Positions 18,938 to 29,087 are shown, numbered from the stretch's first letter. The stretch is 64,000 bases of DNA from Legionella sp. (GCA_002786205.1 PEQM01000041.1:79487-143486), one strand, 5' to 3'. Notes: generated from the letters alone by a model not told the origin. A program made the numbers and translations.

Positions 18938-19690
18938 ATGAACGAATCGAAGAAAACCACCCATTTTGGCTTTAAGTCTGTCTCTTGGGATGAAAAAGAA
19001 AAAAAAGTTGCTGAAGTATTTCATTCTGTAGCTAAAAATTACGACCTGATGAATAATCTGATGTCCTTAGGTATTCATCATTTATGGAAGCGATTTACGG
19101 TAGAATTAAGCCAGGTCAGAGCCGGACAAACGGTTTTGGATTTAGCGGGCGGCAGTGGCGATTTAACACGCTTAATGAGCAAAAAAGTGGGTGAACAAGG
19201 TCTCGTTATTCTTGCCGACATTAATAACGCAATGCTTCAGGTGGGTCGGGATAAGTTACTGGATGAAGGATTGCATAAAAACGTTAGCTTTGTGCAAGGC
19301 AATGCCCAATGCCTTCCTTTTGCAGACAACAGCATTCATTGCATTACCATGGGATTTGGCCTGCGTAATGTCACTGATAAAGACGAAGCGCTACGATCTA
19401 TGTACCGCGTGTGCAAGCCTGGTGGCAAAATTATGATCCTGGAGTTTTCTACTCCTACCTTGCCAGGACTAAAGCCTGTCTATGACTGGTATTCTTTCGC
19501 GGTGCTACCTAAAATTGGCCAATGGTTTGCAAACGATAAAGAAAGTTACCAATACCTGGCAGAGTCGATCAGAATGCATCCTAATCAGGAACAATTAAAA
19601 AACATGATCGAGCAAGCAGGTTTTGAAGAATGTCATTATTATAATTTAAGCGGAGGCATAGTCGCTTTACATTGTGCATATAAATATTGA
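18938..19690 (+). CDS. ubiE: Ubiquinone/menaquinone C-methyltransferase UbiE
   Basis: A SAM-dependent methyltransferase of the ubiquinone pathway that adds the C2 methyl group to the demethoxy ring. The motifs [31 protein letters not shown] (SAM site, about residues 66-78), [11 protein letters not shown] and [13 protein letters not shown] are all present. The length of 250 residues matches E. coli UbiE (251). It starts the ubiE-ubiJ-ubiB group found in many gamma-proteobacteria. Confidence 0.97.
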   Translation: MNESKKTTHFGFKSVSWDEKEKKVAEVFHSVAKNYDLMNNLMSLGIHHLWKRFTVELSQVRAGQTVLDLAGGSGDLTRLMSKKVGEQGLVILADINNAMLQVGRDKLLDEGLHKNVSFVQGNAQCLPFADNSIHCITMGFGLRNVTDKDEALRSMYRVCKPGGKIMILEFSTPTLPGLKPVYDWYSFAVLPKIGQWFANDKESYQYLAESIRMHPNQEQLKNMIEQAGFEECHYYNLSGGIVALHCAYKY

Positions 19691-19697
19691 GTTTACC

Positions 19698-20306
19698 ATG
19701 TTGAAAAAAATGTCTTTAAAAACTTTGGAATTGGCACTTAACACGGCACTTCACCTTGACCCAGACAGTGCAAAAAAATTAAGTCCTTTAGATAATAAAG
19801 TCTTACAACTGATTATCACCCCCTTAAATGTCCATTTTTTTATTCTTTTTTCCAGCCATGGGCTGCAACTGCTTGCTACTTATGAAGGCCGGGTAGACAC
19901 GATAATCCATAGTAGCCCCATTGGCTTGATTCGCTTGAGTTTACTCCCAGCCTCCAAAGCCCGATCTTTGTTTAATGACAGTATCCACATGTCCGGAGAT
20001 GTTGAATTAGGACAACACATCAAACAACTTTTTGACAACCTGGATATTGATTGGGAGGGCCATCTTGCCTATTTCACTGGCGATGTCATTGCCTGGCAAA
20101 TTGGCTCCCTGGTTCGCCAGGGCTTGCAATTTAATAAACAATACCGCGATTCCATGACTTTAAATGTCAGGGAATTCTTACAAGAAGAATTGCAAGTGAC
20201 TCCTTGTAAAGCGGAATTAAACGATTTTTATAAAGAAATAGATCAGCTGATTTTAGACGTGGACCGCATCGAGGCCCACCTCACCAGGCTTAAGAAGGGC
20301 TTATGA
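19698..20306 (+). CDS. ubiJ: Ubiquinone biosynthesis accessory factor UbiJ
   Basis: An SCP2-domain lipid-binding protein that helps assemble the soluble Ubi enzyme complex. The match rests on moderate similarity ([41 protein letters not shown]) and strongly on position between ubiE and ubiB. I chose the ATG at 19698, 7 nt after the ubiE stop, giving 202 residues, close to E. coli UbiJ. Its stop overlaps the ubiB start by 4 nt. Confidence 0.85.
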   Translation: MLKKMSLKTLELALNTALHLDPDSAKKLSPLDNKVLQLIITPLNVHFFILFSSHGLQLLATYEGRVDTIIHSSPIGLIRLSLLPASKARSLFNDSIHMSGDVELGQHIKQLFDNLDIDWEGHLAYFTGDVIAWQIGSLVRQGLQFNKQYRDSMTLNVREFLQEELQVTPCKAELNDFYKEIDQLILDVDRIEAHLTRLKKGL

Positions 20307-21937
20307 ATTCTATCAAAAACATTTTTCGTTTCTTTTCTATTGGTTATGTTTTGGCAAAAAATGGGATGGACAAAGTCGCTTTTTCCCTGCCTTTTTTTTC
20401 CTCCTTTCGTTTTATATCCTATTTAAATCCATGGCACTTACAGAAAAAAACGCGAAGCCAAGGAGAGGCATTAAGAAGCTCGCTGGAAGAATTAGGGCCT
20501 ATTTTTGTTAAGTTTGGCCAAGCCTTATCAACCCGCCCTGATATTCTACCAGAAGACATTGCCTTTGAGTTAAGCAAGCTACAAGACAAAGTAGCGCCTT
20601 TTTCCAGTGAACAAGCCATCCAAATCATCACTCAAACTTATGGCATGCCTCCGGAAGCGCTGTTTGCGTTTTTTGACCCCATTCCTATGGCTTCTGCATC
20701 TATGGCACAAGTGCACGCGGCTACACTGAAAACAGGAGAAGAAGTAGTCGTTAAAATTTTAAGACCCAACATCCAGAAAATCATTCAACAAGACATTCAT
20801 ATTCTGTATGCTTTTGCCCGTTTTGCTTATCGATACTGGCCAGAAAGCAGGCGCTTGAAGCCCATTGAAATTGTCCGCGAATTTGAACGCACTTTATTGG
20901 ATGAGCTGGATCTACTAAGAGAAGCGGCTAATGGGGCACAATTAAGACGCCATTTTAACCACTCGCCCCTGTTGTATATTCCAGAAATGCATTGGTCATA
21001 TGCCAGACAAAATGTTTTGGTCATGGAGCGTATTCGTGGCATCCCCATTTCAGACCTCTCGCAGTTACGCGATCAAGGCATTAATATAAAAAAACTGGCC
21101 GAACGTGGCGTTGAAATCTTTTTTACCCAAGTATTTCGTGACCGCTTTTTTCACGCTGACATGCATCCTGGCAATATCTATGTCTCCTATGAGCATAAAG
21201 AAAATCCTCAATATATTTGTATTGACTTCGGCATTATCGGTACCTTAAACGATAATGATCAACGTTATCTGGCTCATAACCTCATTGCCTTTTTTAATCG
21301 AGATTACCAGCAAGTAGCCAAACTGCATATAGAGTCTGGCTGGGTAAGACGTGACACACGCATTGAAGAGTTTGAAAGCGCTATTCGTACGGTCTGTGAG
21401 CCTATTTTTGAAAAACCATTAAAAGACATCTCCTTTGCTCAGGTGGTCTTAAAACTTTTTCAAGTCGCGCGTCGTTTTCATATGGAAGTACAACCGCAAT
21501 TGGTGCTGCTGCAAAAAACGCTTCTGGCTATTGAAGGCTTAGGAAGACAACTGTATCCCGAGTTGGATTTATGGGCCACTGCAAAACCCTTTTTAGAGCG
21601 CTGGGTTAAAGAGCAAGTCGGACCTAAAAACCTGATTCATCAACTACAGCAAAACCTGCCTTTTTTTGTAGAGCAATTGCCCCATCTGCCCCAGCTCATG
21701 TATGAAGTATTGTCGCTACAAAAAGAAAGCTTGCTCTTAAATAAAGAGCCACCGACAGTGGTAAAAAAACAAAATCAGGATCTTTTTTCTATGGTGACCG
21801 GGATTTGTATTACCCTTGGCACATTAAGTACCATCTTGTATTTTAATCTTCTTCCCCTCATCGACCCGATGACTTGTTTGCTAACCGGAACAGGGATTTC
21901 TGCCTTTTTATTGTTGCTTTGGCGTAAGCGAACTTAA
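20303..21937 (+). CDS. ubiB: Ubiquinone biosynthesis regulatory kinase-like protein UbiB
   Basis: An atypical ABC1/ADCK kinase-like ATPase needed for ubiquinone synthesis. The KxGQ motif appears as [16 protein letters not shown] (about residues 69-84). Next come an Ala-rich P-loop replacement [13 protein letters not shown], the lysine of VVVKILRP, the EX glutamate in [14 protein letters not shown] and [11 protein letters not shown] with the metal-binding IDFGIIG. Two hydrophobic helices at the C terminus (about 495-540) anchor it. The 544-residue length matches E. coli UbiB (546). Confidence 0.96.
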   Translation: MNSIKNIFRFFSIGYVLAKNGMDKVAFSLPFFSSFRFISYLNPWHLQKKTRSQGEALRSSLEELGPIFVKFGQALSTRPDILPEDIAFELSKLQDKVAPFSSEQAIQIITQTYGMPPEALFAFFDPIPMASASMAQVHAATLKTGEEVVVKILRPNIQKIIQQDIHILYAFARFAYRYWPESRRLKPIEIVREFERTLLDELDLLREAANGAQLRRHFNHSPLLYIPEMHWSYARQNVLVMERIRGIPISDLSQLRDQGINIKKLAERGVEIFFTQVFRDRFFHADMHPGNIYVSYEHKENPQYICIDFGIIGTLNDNDQRYLAHNLIAFFNRDYQQVAKLHIESGWVRRDTRIEEFESAIRTVCEPIFEKPLKDISFAQVVLKLFQVARRFHMEVQPQLVLLQKTLLAIEGLGRQLYPELDLWATAKPFLERWVKEQVGPKNLIHQLQQNLPFFVEQLPHLPQLMYEVLSLQKESLLLNKEPPTVVKKQNQDLFSMVTGICITLGTLSTILYFNLLPLIDPMTCLLTGTGISAFLLLLWRKRT

Positions 21938-21943
21938 GTTAAA

Positions 21944-21974
21944 ACAGGGCCGGTGCGAAAACACCGCCCTGTCA
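21944..21974. terminator. Hairpin between convergent ubiB and lytic transglycosylase genes
   Basis: The stem acagggc-cggtg / caccg-ccctgt has one bulged base and a short A-rich loop. On the minus strand it is followed by tttt. It probably terminates the transglycosylase transcript and may also serve ubiB. Confidence 0.6.
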
Positions 21975-21991
21975 AAACCACAGTCATCGCC

Positions 21992-22957
21992 TTAATGTGC
22001 CTGACAAATCTTATCAGCCAAATAACCTATCGCGCCGGCATAATAAATAGAATTGTTATAACGTAAGATCATCCGATAATTAGGAAAGGCTAAAAACGTA
22101 GGCCCGCCATAGGGCTGAATGATACTTGCCTGTAAATTTTGATAAGGCAATGAGGCGCCTTGTTCTGTTCTTACACCCAAAGCATTCCATTCACTCACTG
22201 ACTTGATGGTATTTTTTCCTTCCAGTTTCATATCAAAAGAAGCAGGCAATTTCACCTGAATGGCCCAGGGCTCACCCGATTGCCAGCCGTTTTGCGTCAT
22301 GTAATTGGCAATAGAGGCAAAAACATCCGGTTTACTCTCCCAAATATCACGCCGGCCATCGCCATCATAATCTACAGCATATTTCACCCAGCTGGAGGGT
22401 AGAAATTGTGGTTGTCCTGACGCACCAGCCCATTCGCCTTTAAAATGTGCCAAATCAACATGCCCATCATTTAAAATATGTAAGGCCAAGAATAATTCTT
22501 TACGAAAGACATCCTTCCGTTTGGAATCATAGGCTAAAGTAGCCAAAGCTTTCACCACGGGAAAATTACCCATATAAGTGCCATAACTGGTTTCCATCCC
22601 CCAAAAAGACACTATAAAACAGGGATTGACGCCATATTTTTCACCGATGGTTTCTAATAAAGCACGATTTTTTTCAAATTGCTTCCGACCAATAGCAATA
22701 CGGTAATTATCCACTCGAGAAGAGCGGTATTTCATAAAGGTTAATCGATGTTCTGGTTGCGAATGCATTAAGCCTTTAATGGTTTTACTTGGCTCATGCA
22801 CTCCAGCAAAGGCTGCATCAAATACATCAGGCCGAATACCTTGTTCCAGGGCTTCTGCACGAACGGTAGCTACCCATTGCTTCCAAGGCGTTTCTGCTGC
22901 CCAAATCATTCCCGTGTAACAACATAACCCAACTAAAATCAATTTCCATTTGTGCAT
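21992..22957 (-). CDS. Lytic murein transglycosylase, MltB family
   Basis: A periplasmic enzyme that cleaves peptidoglycan to 1,6-anhydromuropeptides. The catalytic glutamate is in GMETSYGTYMGNFP. Other family motifs are ALATLAYDSKRKDVF, FKGEWAGASGQPQFLPSSW and DYDGDGRRDIW. The N-terminal signal (from ATG 22957) ends near IWAAE and has no proper lipobox, so the protein is probably soluble rather than lipid-anchored. The frame can be extended four codons to a TTG at 22969, which is less likely. The length is 321 residues. Confidence 0.9.
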   Translation of the reverse strand: MHKWKLILVGLCCYTGMIWAAETPWKQWVATVRAEALEQGIRPDVFDAAFAGVHEPSKTIKGLMHSQPEHRLTFMKYRSSRVDNYRIAIGRKQFEKNRALLETIGEKYGVNPCFIVSFWGMETSYGTYMGNFPVVKALATLAYDSKRKDVFRKELFLALHILNDGHVDLAHFKGEWAGASGQPQFLPSSWVKYAVDYDGDGRRDIWESKPDVFASIANYMTQNGWQSGEPWAIQVKLPASFDMKLEGKNTIKSVSEWNALGVRTEQGASLPYQNLQASIIQPYGGPTFLAFPNYRMILRYNNSIYYAGAIGYLADKICQAH

Positions 22958-23086
22958 TATTAATCTCAACCCTATTGTCGTTTTATCAGTATAAACTATA
23001 GCAGTAAAGCAACTGATAAAACAAATCCTCGATCAAAGGCCAAATTATTCTATGCCATTCTCTTGCTGGTTAATGCGACAGGGCGT

Positions 23087-23106
23087 AAGCCAAGTTACCT
23101 TGGCTT
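23087..23106. other. Perfect 8-bp stem-loop downstream of the 57-residue gene
   Basis: aagccaag, loop ttac, cttggctt. It lies 9-28 nt beyond the stop of the small gene at 23115. No T-run follows on the minus strand, so it may protect the transcript 3-prime end rather than terminate it. Confidence 0.4.
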
Positions 23107-23114
23107 ATAATCAA

Positions 23115-23288
23115 TCAAGGCTTAGTGGATTTTAACTCCGCTACCGCATCGCTTTTCTTCGCTGGCAATCCCTCTTTTTGTTTGGAGGGAAACAAAAAAT
23201 AAGTAGAATTATATATCCCTAAACCCATCCCAGTGGTTGCCAGCGTGATTGCTGTTTCTTTACCGGTCTGTTTAAACAGTCGAAACAT
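23115..23288 (-). CDS. 57-residue membrane peptide coupled to the LncP-like gene
   Basis: A short ORF that starts 8 nt after the stop of the LncP-like gene, with the ribosome binding site AAGGA 7 nt before its ATG. The peptide starts MFRLFKQTGKETAITL and has one hydrophobic segment (about residues 11-33, LATTGMGLGIYNSTYFLF) followed by a Lys/Glu-rich tail ending LKSTKP. I recognise no family. The clean ribosome binding site and tight spacing argue that it is a real gene co-translated with its neighbour. Its function is unknown. Confidence 0.65.
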   Translation of the reverse strand: MFRLFKQTGKETAITLATTGMGLGIYNSTYFLFPSKQKEGLPAKKSDAVAELKSTKP

Positions 23289-23296
23289 GATAGTCC

Positions 23297-24370
23297 TTAT
23301 GTCGGTGTGTTGGTTGGTTTTTTGTCAATAGTCTCTGCTGCAAATCGTTCTTCTGGCTCAACAGAAGCAAAAAAACCTGTAGAGGCCAGTAAGTTATTAC
23401 AAGGCTTATCCCCTAAAAATGTACTGACACCGGCAATAAGGCCAAAACGAGTTCCAGCTTTGGCCGCCCGCCAGGGGGCTAAACAGATAAATTCCTTACC
23501 CATGGTTTTCATTACCGAATAAAACCCCACTTCTTTAGCATAGGTTTTAAATTCTTTCAGTAAATTAAAAACACCTGGTCCCTGTAGCTGCTTCCCATCC
23601 CAAGTCATGCGAGTTAAATAATAATCGCGGTAATGGGCAAAGGGATAAGACAAAATAGCGGCAGTCATACCACTGAGCATGCCCGCACTAAAATGTTTGG
23701 TGGTTTGATTTTCAATCGCCAAATGACGGGCATACATTTTTTCAATGTCACACAGTGAAAGAAAATTAATAAAGCCAAAAGTAAAACGCGCACCACAAGA
23801 TGCCTTCGCTAAAGGCACAAAATTATTGACAGCATACCATTTAAATTCAGGGCCGATAACCTCGGCTTTGCGTAAAGTACTTAATACTTCCGGTACTTGG
23901 GTTACCGCCACCTCGCCTAAGGACATGGCGGAAATATAACCGGCGCTAGCCAGCATTTGTCTTAAACGTCCTTGTTCTTGTTTTTGCGGCTCCACTGCTA
24001 CAGCAGACTCTTCCTGACCCGATGCATCTTTTAGCATCTTGTTGTGTTGATCCATCTTTTTTGCTCCGCTCATGTAGGTCGTTCTTGTCCCTGTACCTGC
24101 CAGGCAAGGTGCAAAGCCTGTATAGAATTGCTTCATTAGAATCATTAAACTAAGAGAAGACTCACTTTGTGTGTTGATTAATTTTCCTGTCTTTAAGTAA
24201 TTCATTAATAGCGTATTAATCGGGCTATGAACCAAAGCAATAAGGGAGCTTGTGGCAAACACGGTAAACGAAAAATTAGCCACATCCATAGCACTTACAG
24301 AAAGCGCCTGCCTATCAGGCGAATAATTTTTTGCAGAAGAAAGTTCAATAGTAGAAGGCTTGTCAGTCAT
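23297..24370 (-). CDS. Mitochondrial-carrier-like protein resembling the Dot/Icm effector LncP
   Basis: A 357-residue hydrophobic protein with three diverged repeats of about 100 residues, like eukaryotic mitochondrial carriers. Each repeat keeps the proline that kinks the first helix: HSPINTLL (Pro50), TQVPEVLST (Pro160) and SYPFAHYRDYY (Pro243). The charged partners of the Px[DE]xx[RK] motif are mostly lost; only the third keeps the final Arg. YTGFAPCLAGTG and SAGMLSGMTAAI also fit carrier helices. L. pneumophila LncP is a known carrier-family effector that exports nucleotides from host mitochondria. The C terminus (VEPEERFAAE) is Glu-rich, as in E-block Dot/Icm signals. Identity with LncP is inferred from architecture, not from an alignment. 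Confidence 0.6.
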   Translation of the reverse strand: MTDKPSTIELSSAKNYSPDRQALSVSAMDVANFSFTVFATSSLIALVHSPINTLLMNYLKTGKLINTQSESSLSLMILMKQFYTGFAPCLAGTGTRTTYMSGAKKMDQHNKMLKDASGQEESAVAVEPQKQEQGRLRQMLASAGYISAMSLGEVAVTQVPEVLSTLRKAEVIGPEFKWYAVNNFVPLAKASCGARFTFGFINFLSLCDIEKMYARHLAIENQTTKHFSAGMLSGMTAAILSYPFAHYRDYYLTRMTWDGKQLQGPGVFNLLKEFKTYAKEVGFYSVMKTMGKEFICLAPWRAAKAGTRFGLIAGVSTFLGDKPCNNLLASTGFFASVEPEERFAAETIDKKPTNTPT

Positions 24371-24441
24371 AATTTAATCTTTATGTAAAAACTAAAATTT
24401 TACAATGCCTCAAAATAATAGTCAATTAGATCATTAAATGA

Positions 24442-25635
24442 TCACTCACTACGCAAGCAAATGATGGGTTCTAGCTGAGCGGCACGACGCGCTGGATAAA
24501 AACCAAAAAAGATACCCGTTGCCGCAGAAACAAAAAAGCCGGCAATCGGTGGCAGCCAATATACGGTAAACGTCCAATCACTAAAGTACGCGACAATACG
24601 AGTAAATAAAAGACCCAACACCACACCTAATACCCCCCCTAAAAGCGAGAGTAAGACAGATTCCACCAAAAACAGTGTTTGAATGTCTTTATTTTTTGCA
24701 CCGACAGCTTTCCTGATGCCTATTTCTTTTTTTCGCTCACTAACAGAAACCAACATGACATTCATCACGCCAATCCCACCTACTAATAAAGAAATCCCGC
24801 CAATAACTGCTAGCAATAAAGTAAAGATACGCCCCTGACTTTCCATGCTGGCAATAATTTGTTTGGCACTACGCGGAAAAACATTCAATTTGGGGTTCAA
24901 AGTATGAATCGTCTCTTTAATGTCTTCTATGACCCTATCAATAGGGCTATCCGGCTTTAACAGCACTACTGCATTGTTAATTTGCGCATCCTTACTGATT
25001 AAGCGAATACCTCCCAGGGGCAAAATCACCGCTTGATTTAAATCCTCATTAAAAAATCCATTCTCTTTCCAGGGCAAAGCCACACCAATTATCGTGTACA
25101 AAGCTTGACCTATGCGTAATTGCTTACCTAAGGGATCATCTAATGTCCAGGCTTTAATTTGTTGGGCAACCCCATACCCTATCACGCAATCATGCTCAAA
25201 AGATTGTAATGAAGAAACAAAAGCCCCCGAGGTCAGCTTGACATGCACTATCTGAGCCAGATGCTCATCGGCACCAATTAATACCCCTTGTAAGGCTTTG
25301 CCTCGAAAGCTGACCGGCTGATAAGCCATACTGTATGGCGCTATATTGAGAATAAATGGAATTCGCTCAGCCATTTGATTCCATTGCGCCAAAGTCAAGG
25401 AATGCTCTTCTGGATGTGCTTTATCAGACTCTTTTTGATAAATGGCAATAGCCAATAGATCCGTGCCCAATGCTTTAAACTGTTCCAAAGCCTTTTCTGT
25501 GGCCAATTGGCCACAACTAATGAGCGCAACAACAGCGGCAGTACCGACCAAAATACCCAGTACCGCTAAAAAAGAACGCAATTTGGCAGCAGTTAAATTA
25601 ACCAATGCCTGTCGTGCCTGATGTAACCAGGTCAT
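24442..25635 (-). CDS. ABC transporter permease, MacB/FtsX type
   Basis: A 397-residue membrane subunit with one N-terminal helix (FLAVLGILVGTAAVVAL), a large periplasmic domain and three C-terminal helices. The motif MLVSVSERKKEIGIRKAVGA lies before the second helix, typical of the FtsX/MacB core. The ATG at 25635 overlaps the ATPase stop by 4 nt (ATGA); the frame can be extended 18 codons upstream, but those overlap the ATPase. In E. coli MacB the ATPase and permease are one chain; here they are separate. It is the last gene of the exporter operon. Confidence 0.9.
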   Translation of the reverse strand: MTWLHQARQALVNLTAAKLRSFLAVLGILVGTAAVVALISCGQLATEKALEQFKALGTDLLAIAIYQKESDKAHPEEHSLTLAQWNQMAERIPFILNIAPYSMAYQPVSFRGKALQGVLIGADEHLAQIVHVKLTSGAFVSSLQSFEHDCVIGYGVAQQIKAWTLDDPLGKQLRIGQALYTIIGVALPWKENGFFNEDLNQAVILPLGGIRLISKDAQINNAVVLLKPDSPIDRVIEDIKETIHTLNPKLNVFPRSAKQIIASMESQGRIFTLLLAVIGGISLLVGGIGVMNVMLVSVSERKKEIGIRKAVGAKNKDIQTLFLVESVLLSLLGGVLGVVLGLLFTRIVAYFSDWTFTVYWLPPIAGFFVSAATGIFFGFYPARRAAQLEPIICLRSE

Positions 25636-26318
25636 GTACTGCTTTCCGAAACAATCACACCATCCATCAACGTAATGGTTCTTTGGCACTGTTTTGCAAT
25701 ATGAGCATCATGCGTCACCATAATCAGCGTACAGCCTTCTGCATGCAAACTTAAGAACAAATTCATTACTTCCGCTCCCGTTTTAGAATCCAAAGCACCT
25801 GTTGGCTCATCAGCCAAAATGACTTGCGGTTTCGTAACCAAAGCACGAGCAATAGCTACACGCTGTTGTTGCCCACCTGAAAGCTGAGTCGGCTTATGGT
25901 GGGCATACTGTGCCATCCCCACTTTTGCCAAAGCATCCATGACCTGAGTCTCTATCTGGGCAGCAGTCAAATCTCTATACGTCAAAGGCAAAGCCACATT
26001 GTGCAAAGCGGTAAATCGCGGTAATAAATTAAACTGCTGAAAAACAAAGCCCATGTGTTGATTGCGCAACAGTGCGGCCTCATCTGAGGAGAGCTGAACT
26101 ACATCGCGCTGCTCTAACCTATAGGTGCCTGAATCGGCTTTATCTAATAAACCCATAATGTTCATCAAGGTCGATTTTCCTGAACCTGAAGCCCCAACTA
26201 TTGCCAATAAATCGCCGGCATTCACCTGTAAAGACACCTTATCCAATACCGTAGTACTGATACCTTCCAAATGATAGGTTTTAACCAGCTTGTCTATCTG
26301 GATTAAAGGCTCAGTCAT
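25632..26318 (-). CDS. ABC transporter ATP-binding protein, MacB/LolD type
   Basis: A 228-residue ATPase with Walker A GASGSGKSTL (about residues 37-46), Q-loop FVFQQFNLLPRF, ABC signature LSGGQQQRVAIARAL and Walker B VILADEPTGALD, followed by the switch histidine in MVTHD. This group energises periplasmic substrate export through a MacA/TolC pair. It overlaps the MacA-like gene by 8 nt and the permease gene by 4 nt. Confidence 0.93.
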   Translation of the reverse strand: MTEPLIQIDKLVKTYHLEGISTTVLDKVSLQVNAGDLLAIVGASGSGKSTLMNIMGLLDKADSGTYRLEQRDVVQLSSDEAALLRNQHMGFVFQQFNLLPRFTALHNVALPLTYRDLTAAQIETQVMDALAKVGMAQYAHHKPTQLSGGQQQRVAIARALVTKPQVILADEPTGALDSKTGAEVMNLFLSLHAEGCTLIMVTHDAHIAKQCQRTITLMDGVIVSESST

Positions 26319-27456
26319 AGATCACCACATCACCTGCTTTAACGCCTGACTCAATAACTACCCAATCACCTTGCACCAGACCAGTAATCACCACTTGCTT
26401 TTCAATAATGCCCTGTTTGTTTTTAATCCGAATGACGCTATTGCCTTGTTCTCGTCGCACCGCAGAAACCGGGACAAAATATTTTTTTTCGCCTGCAATT
26501 TTAATCGCAATGGCCGCGCTCATCCCTACTTTTACCCATTGCTGCTGCGCTTTAGTTAAATGAGGAACCTCTACTACTGCGGTAAAAGAAGGCAAGCCAC
26601 CGGTGCTGGTATTGGATGCCTGGGCATTGACCGCAACCAACACCCCCTCTAACTGCTCCTGGCCAAAAGCCACCCCGGTAATCAAAGCCTTCATCCCTGG
26701 ATGAATGGCGCCAATATCCACTTCAGGCACATCAATTTCAAGAGCAATGCCACTTAAATTGCCCACCAAAGCAAGCACTTGTCCTGCCTTTACAGAAGCA
26801 CCGACCATAATACGGGATGTTTTGTCTTCACCTGATTTAGGCGGGTACAATAATACACCATCCCCACTGGCTTTAAGCTGTATCACATTGTGCTGAGCTG
26901 CCAATACCTGTTTTATCTGTTCAAAATCAGATAAATTAAGATGAGCCCAATCTAAATGCTCTGGATTCTCATCCATTTTTTCCAATAATTCGGTTAATTT
27001 CCTTGTCGCCTGCATCAAGGTAATACGCGCGGTATCTACGCCTGATTTCTCGCTGACATAATTGTTTTTAGCGATTAATCCTGCATCCCATAGTTCTTTC
27101 GTCCCATTGAATTTGGCTTGAACAATAGCATAATTGTCTTTTGCTTTGAGATAATCGGTGAGGGTGTCATTGTATTGCTTTTGCAACTCCATTGACGTTA
27201 GGGTAAAGACGACCTCTCCTCGCTTTACTTTTTGTCCATAATGATAATGCATGCGCTCGACTACCGCCTCCATAGAGCTAACCATGCTGTACTCTTTTAT
27301 CGGAGCCAAGGTACCACTAAAATGAAGCTCTTTGTTTAAAGGCTTGGCCATGACGGTGTAAGTGCGCAAAGGGGGCGCTGCTTTTTTTTCCGAGTGGCAA
27401 CCTGAAACACCAGTCAGTAACCACAGCATGAACAACCATTTAAACGCTCGCATCAT
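26311..27456 (-). CDS. MacA-like periplasmic adaptor lipoprotein (HlyD/RND family)
   Basis: The adaptor of a tripartite exporter, 381 residues. The N terminus is a lipoprotein signal, with the lipobox VSGC before HSEKK. The next part is a biotinyl-lipoyl-like domain split by a helical hairpin (about 95-160), then beta-barrel domains with VGMSAAIAIKI and a C-terminal VITGLVQGDWVVIESGVKAGD motif. E. coli MacA has an uncleaved membrane helix instead of a lipid anchor. The ATG overlaps the TolC stop as ATGATGA, so coupling is likely. Confidence 0.9.
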   Translation of the reverse strand: MMRAFKWLFMLWLLTGVSGCHSEKKAAPPLRTYTVMAKPLNKELHFSGTLAPIKEYSMVSSMEAVVERMHYHYGQKVKRGEVVFTLTSMELQKQYNDTLTDYLKAKDNYAIVQAKFNGTKELWDAGLIAKNNYVSEKSGVDTARITLMQATRKLTELLEKMDENPEHLDWAHLNLSDFEQIKQVLAAQHNVIQLKASGDGVLLYPPKSGEDKTSRIMVGASVKAGQVLALVGNLSGIALEIDVPEVDIGAIHPGMKALITGVAFGQEQLEGVLVAVNAQASNTSTGGLPSFTAVVEVPHLTKAQQQWVKVGMSAAIAIKIAGEKKYFVPVSAVRREQGNSVIRIKNKQGIIEKQVVITGLVQGDWVVIESGVKAGDVVIYD

Positions 27457-29087
27457 CCACCATACCTTAGTTGAATAGACCAATGGTCTAGAGTGGTTCC
27501 TAACAGGCGTTGCAGGGCGGACAATTGATTTAGATAAGCAATTTTTGCCCCTATCAATCCTGATTGCGCCTGAATTAACTGGTTTTGCGTGTTATTCACG
27601 TCTAGCGCACTGGCAATTCCAGCTTGCTGTTTTCTCTTTTCCAAGGCATAGGACTGTTGAGCCAAACGCACCTGCTTTTGAGCCAGTTCATAACGCTTTG
27701 CCAAACTCTCAATGGTATGAACTGTATTGGTGATTTGCGAGATCAAGGCTCGCTTGGTTGCCAACAGATTGATCCTGTCCTTTTCCAAACGAACCTTGAC
27801 ACTAATTAGCTGATTGCGTCTGTTTAAGTCATGCAAAGGAATGGATAAAGTCAAGCGAGCGGCTTCGGTCGTGTTATTGCCATTATAAATGCCTTGTATG
27901 CCATTATTAAATCCGGTGGGATCATTGACCACGCCACTTTGTACGGTTCCAGACACATCCAATTGCCATAATTGCTGATTTTTAGCCACCTTGTAAGCCC
28001 TTTCATCACTACTCAAGGCCATTTTTTGTGCCAGATATTGCACATTATGTGCTAAGGCATGATCTATAGCCTCTTGCAGATTGGGAATCACCACTTTGTC
28101 AATCACCACATCACTGGGAATGGCCAGATGCATCTGCGGGTCCAAGCCAATACTTTGCAATAAATCTTGCGTGGCAGTATTTAATTCATTGCGACCTTGC
28201 TCAACTAACAAATGCAAAGACTCAATTTGATAAGACAATTGAATATTACCGGTTGGTTCTAATTGTCCTGCTTTGATTTTTTTTTCATTCATCGCGTAGG
28301 ATTTTTTTGCTTCCTCTAGCTGAGAACGTTGTGTTTCCAAATTATTGGCACTTAAAATCATGCTCCGATAGGCAGTAATCACTTGTGTAACCTGATCGAT
28401 TACCGTTTGGCGCACAGTTAACTTGTTCAACGTTTCATTCGCCAAGGCATCGAGTAAAGCCGCTTCATTAGTAGCCCGTCCGAACCCTCTCAATAAAGGC
28501 TGAGTAATGGTCGCATTAAGCACCGGGTTCAAATTATAGTTGTTATTCATCCCGGTGTTATTGTCTATAGAAAGCGTCGCTTGTGTCCCCAATTTGGTTT
28601 TTAAATCCAATTCTGGACTGGCAATTGCCGCCGTACTGGTTTCGCTGCCAAGACCATTGTACGTACTTTTTTGTACTGTTCCTGCTGCACCCAAAGCATA
28701 CTGTAGCTCGAATTCATTATGCGCCAGACGCAACTGATAACGCTGTACTATTCGATCTAATTCTGCATTTTGAATATTGGGGTTATAACGTAATGCCAAC
28801 AAGATGGCCTCGCGCAAACTAAGCTTAAACAGCGTCTTATTTTTTACCTCTGGTGCGGCAGGCAGTTCAATCCAGTGCTCTAGCATCTGCTCAGGCTGAT
28901 GAATGGCTTGACGCAAGCGTTTTCCAGCCTCACTCACTTGTTGCGCTTGCGCAGCCGGATCATCAACCCAGCGATATAAAGAGAGGTCTGGTGTTTTGGC
29001 TAAAACAGTATAAAAAATACCGGAAAAAAACCACATAAGCCCGCAGCTTATCAGTCGAATGATGGTATTAAACGCAACAGATGGCAT
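27453..29087 (-). CDS. TolC-family outer membrane efflux protein
   Basis: An outer membrane channel with a periplasmic helical barrel, 544 residues. An N-terminal hydrophobic signal (about residues 8-30) is followed by duplicated OEP domains. Family-type stretches are LREAILLALRYNPNIQNAEL, TQPLLRGFGRATNEAAL and LSIPLHDLNRRNQLISVK. It is the first gene of the TolC-MacA-ATPase-permease operon, which is unusual since TolC is often encoded elsewhere. The substrate is not evident. Confidence 0.92.
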   Translation of the reverse strand: MPSVAFNTIIRLISCGLMWFFSGIFYTVLAKTPDLSLYRWVDDPAAQAQQVSEAGKRLRQAIHQPEQMLEHWIELPAAPEVKNKTLFKLSLREAILLALRYNPNIQNAELDRIVQRYQLRLAHNEFELQYALGAAGTVQKSTYNGLGSETSTAAIASPELDLKTKLGTQATLSIDNNTGMNNNYNLNPVLNATITQPLLRGFGRATNEAALLDALANETLNKLTVRQTVIDQVTQVITAYRSMILSANNLETQRSQLEEAKKSYAMNEKKIKAGQLEPTGNIQLSYQIESLHLLVEQGRNELNTATQDLLQSIGLDPQMHLAIPSDVVIDKVVIPNLQEAIDHALAHNVQYLAQKMALSSDERAYKVAKNQQLWQLDVSGTVQSGVVNDPTGFNNGIQGIYNGNNTTEAARLTLSIPLHDLNRRNQLISVKVRLEKDRINLLATKRALISQITNTVHTIESLAKRYELAQKQVRLAQQSYALEKRKQQAGIASALDVNNTQNQLIQAQSGLIGAKIAYLNQLSALQRLLGTTLDHWSIQLRYGG

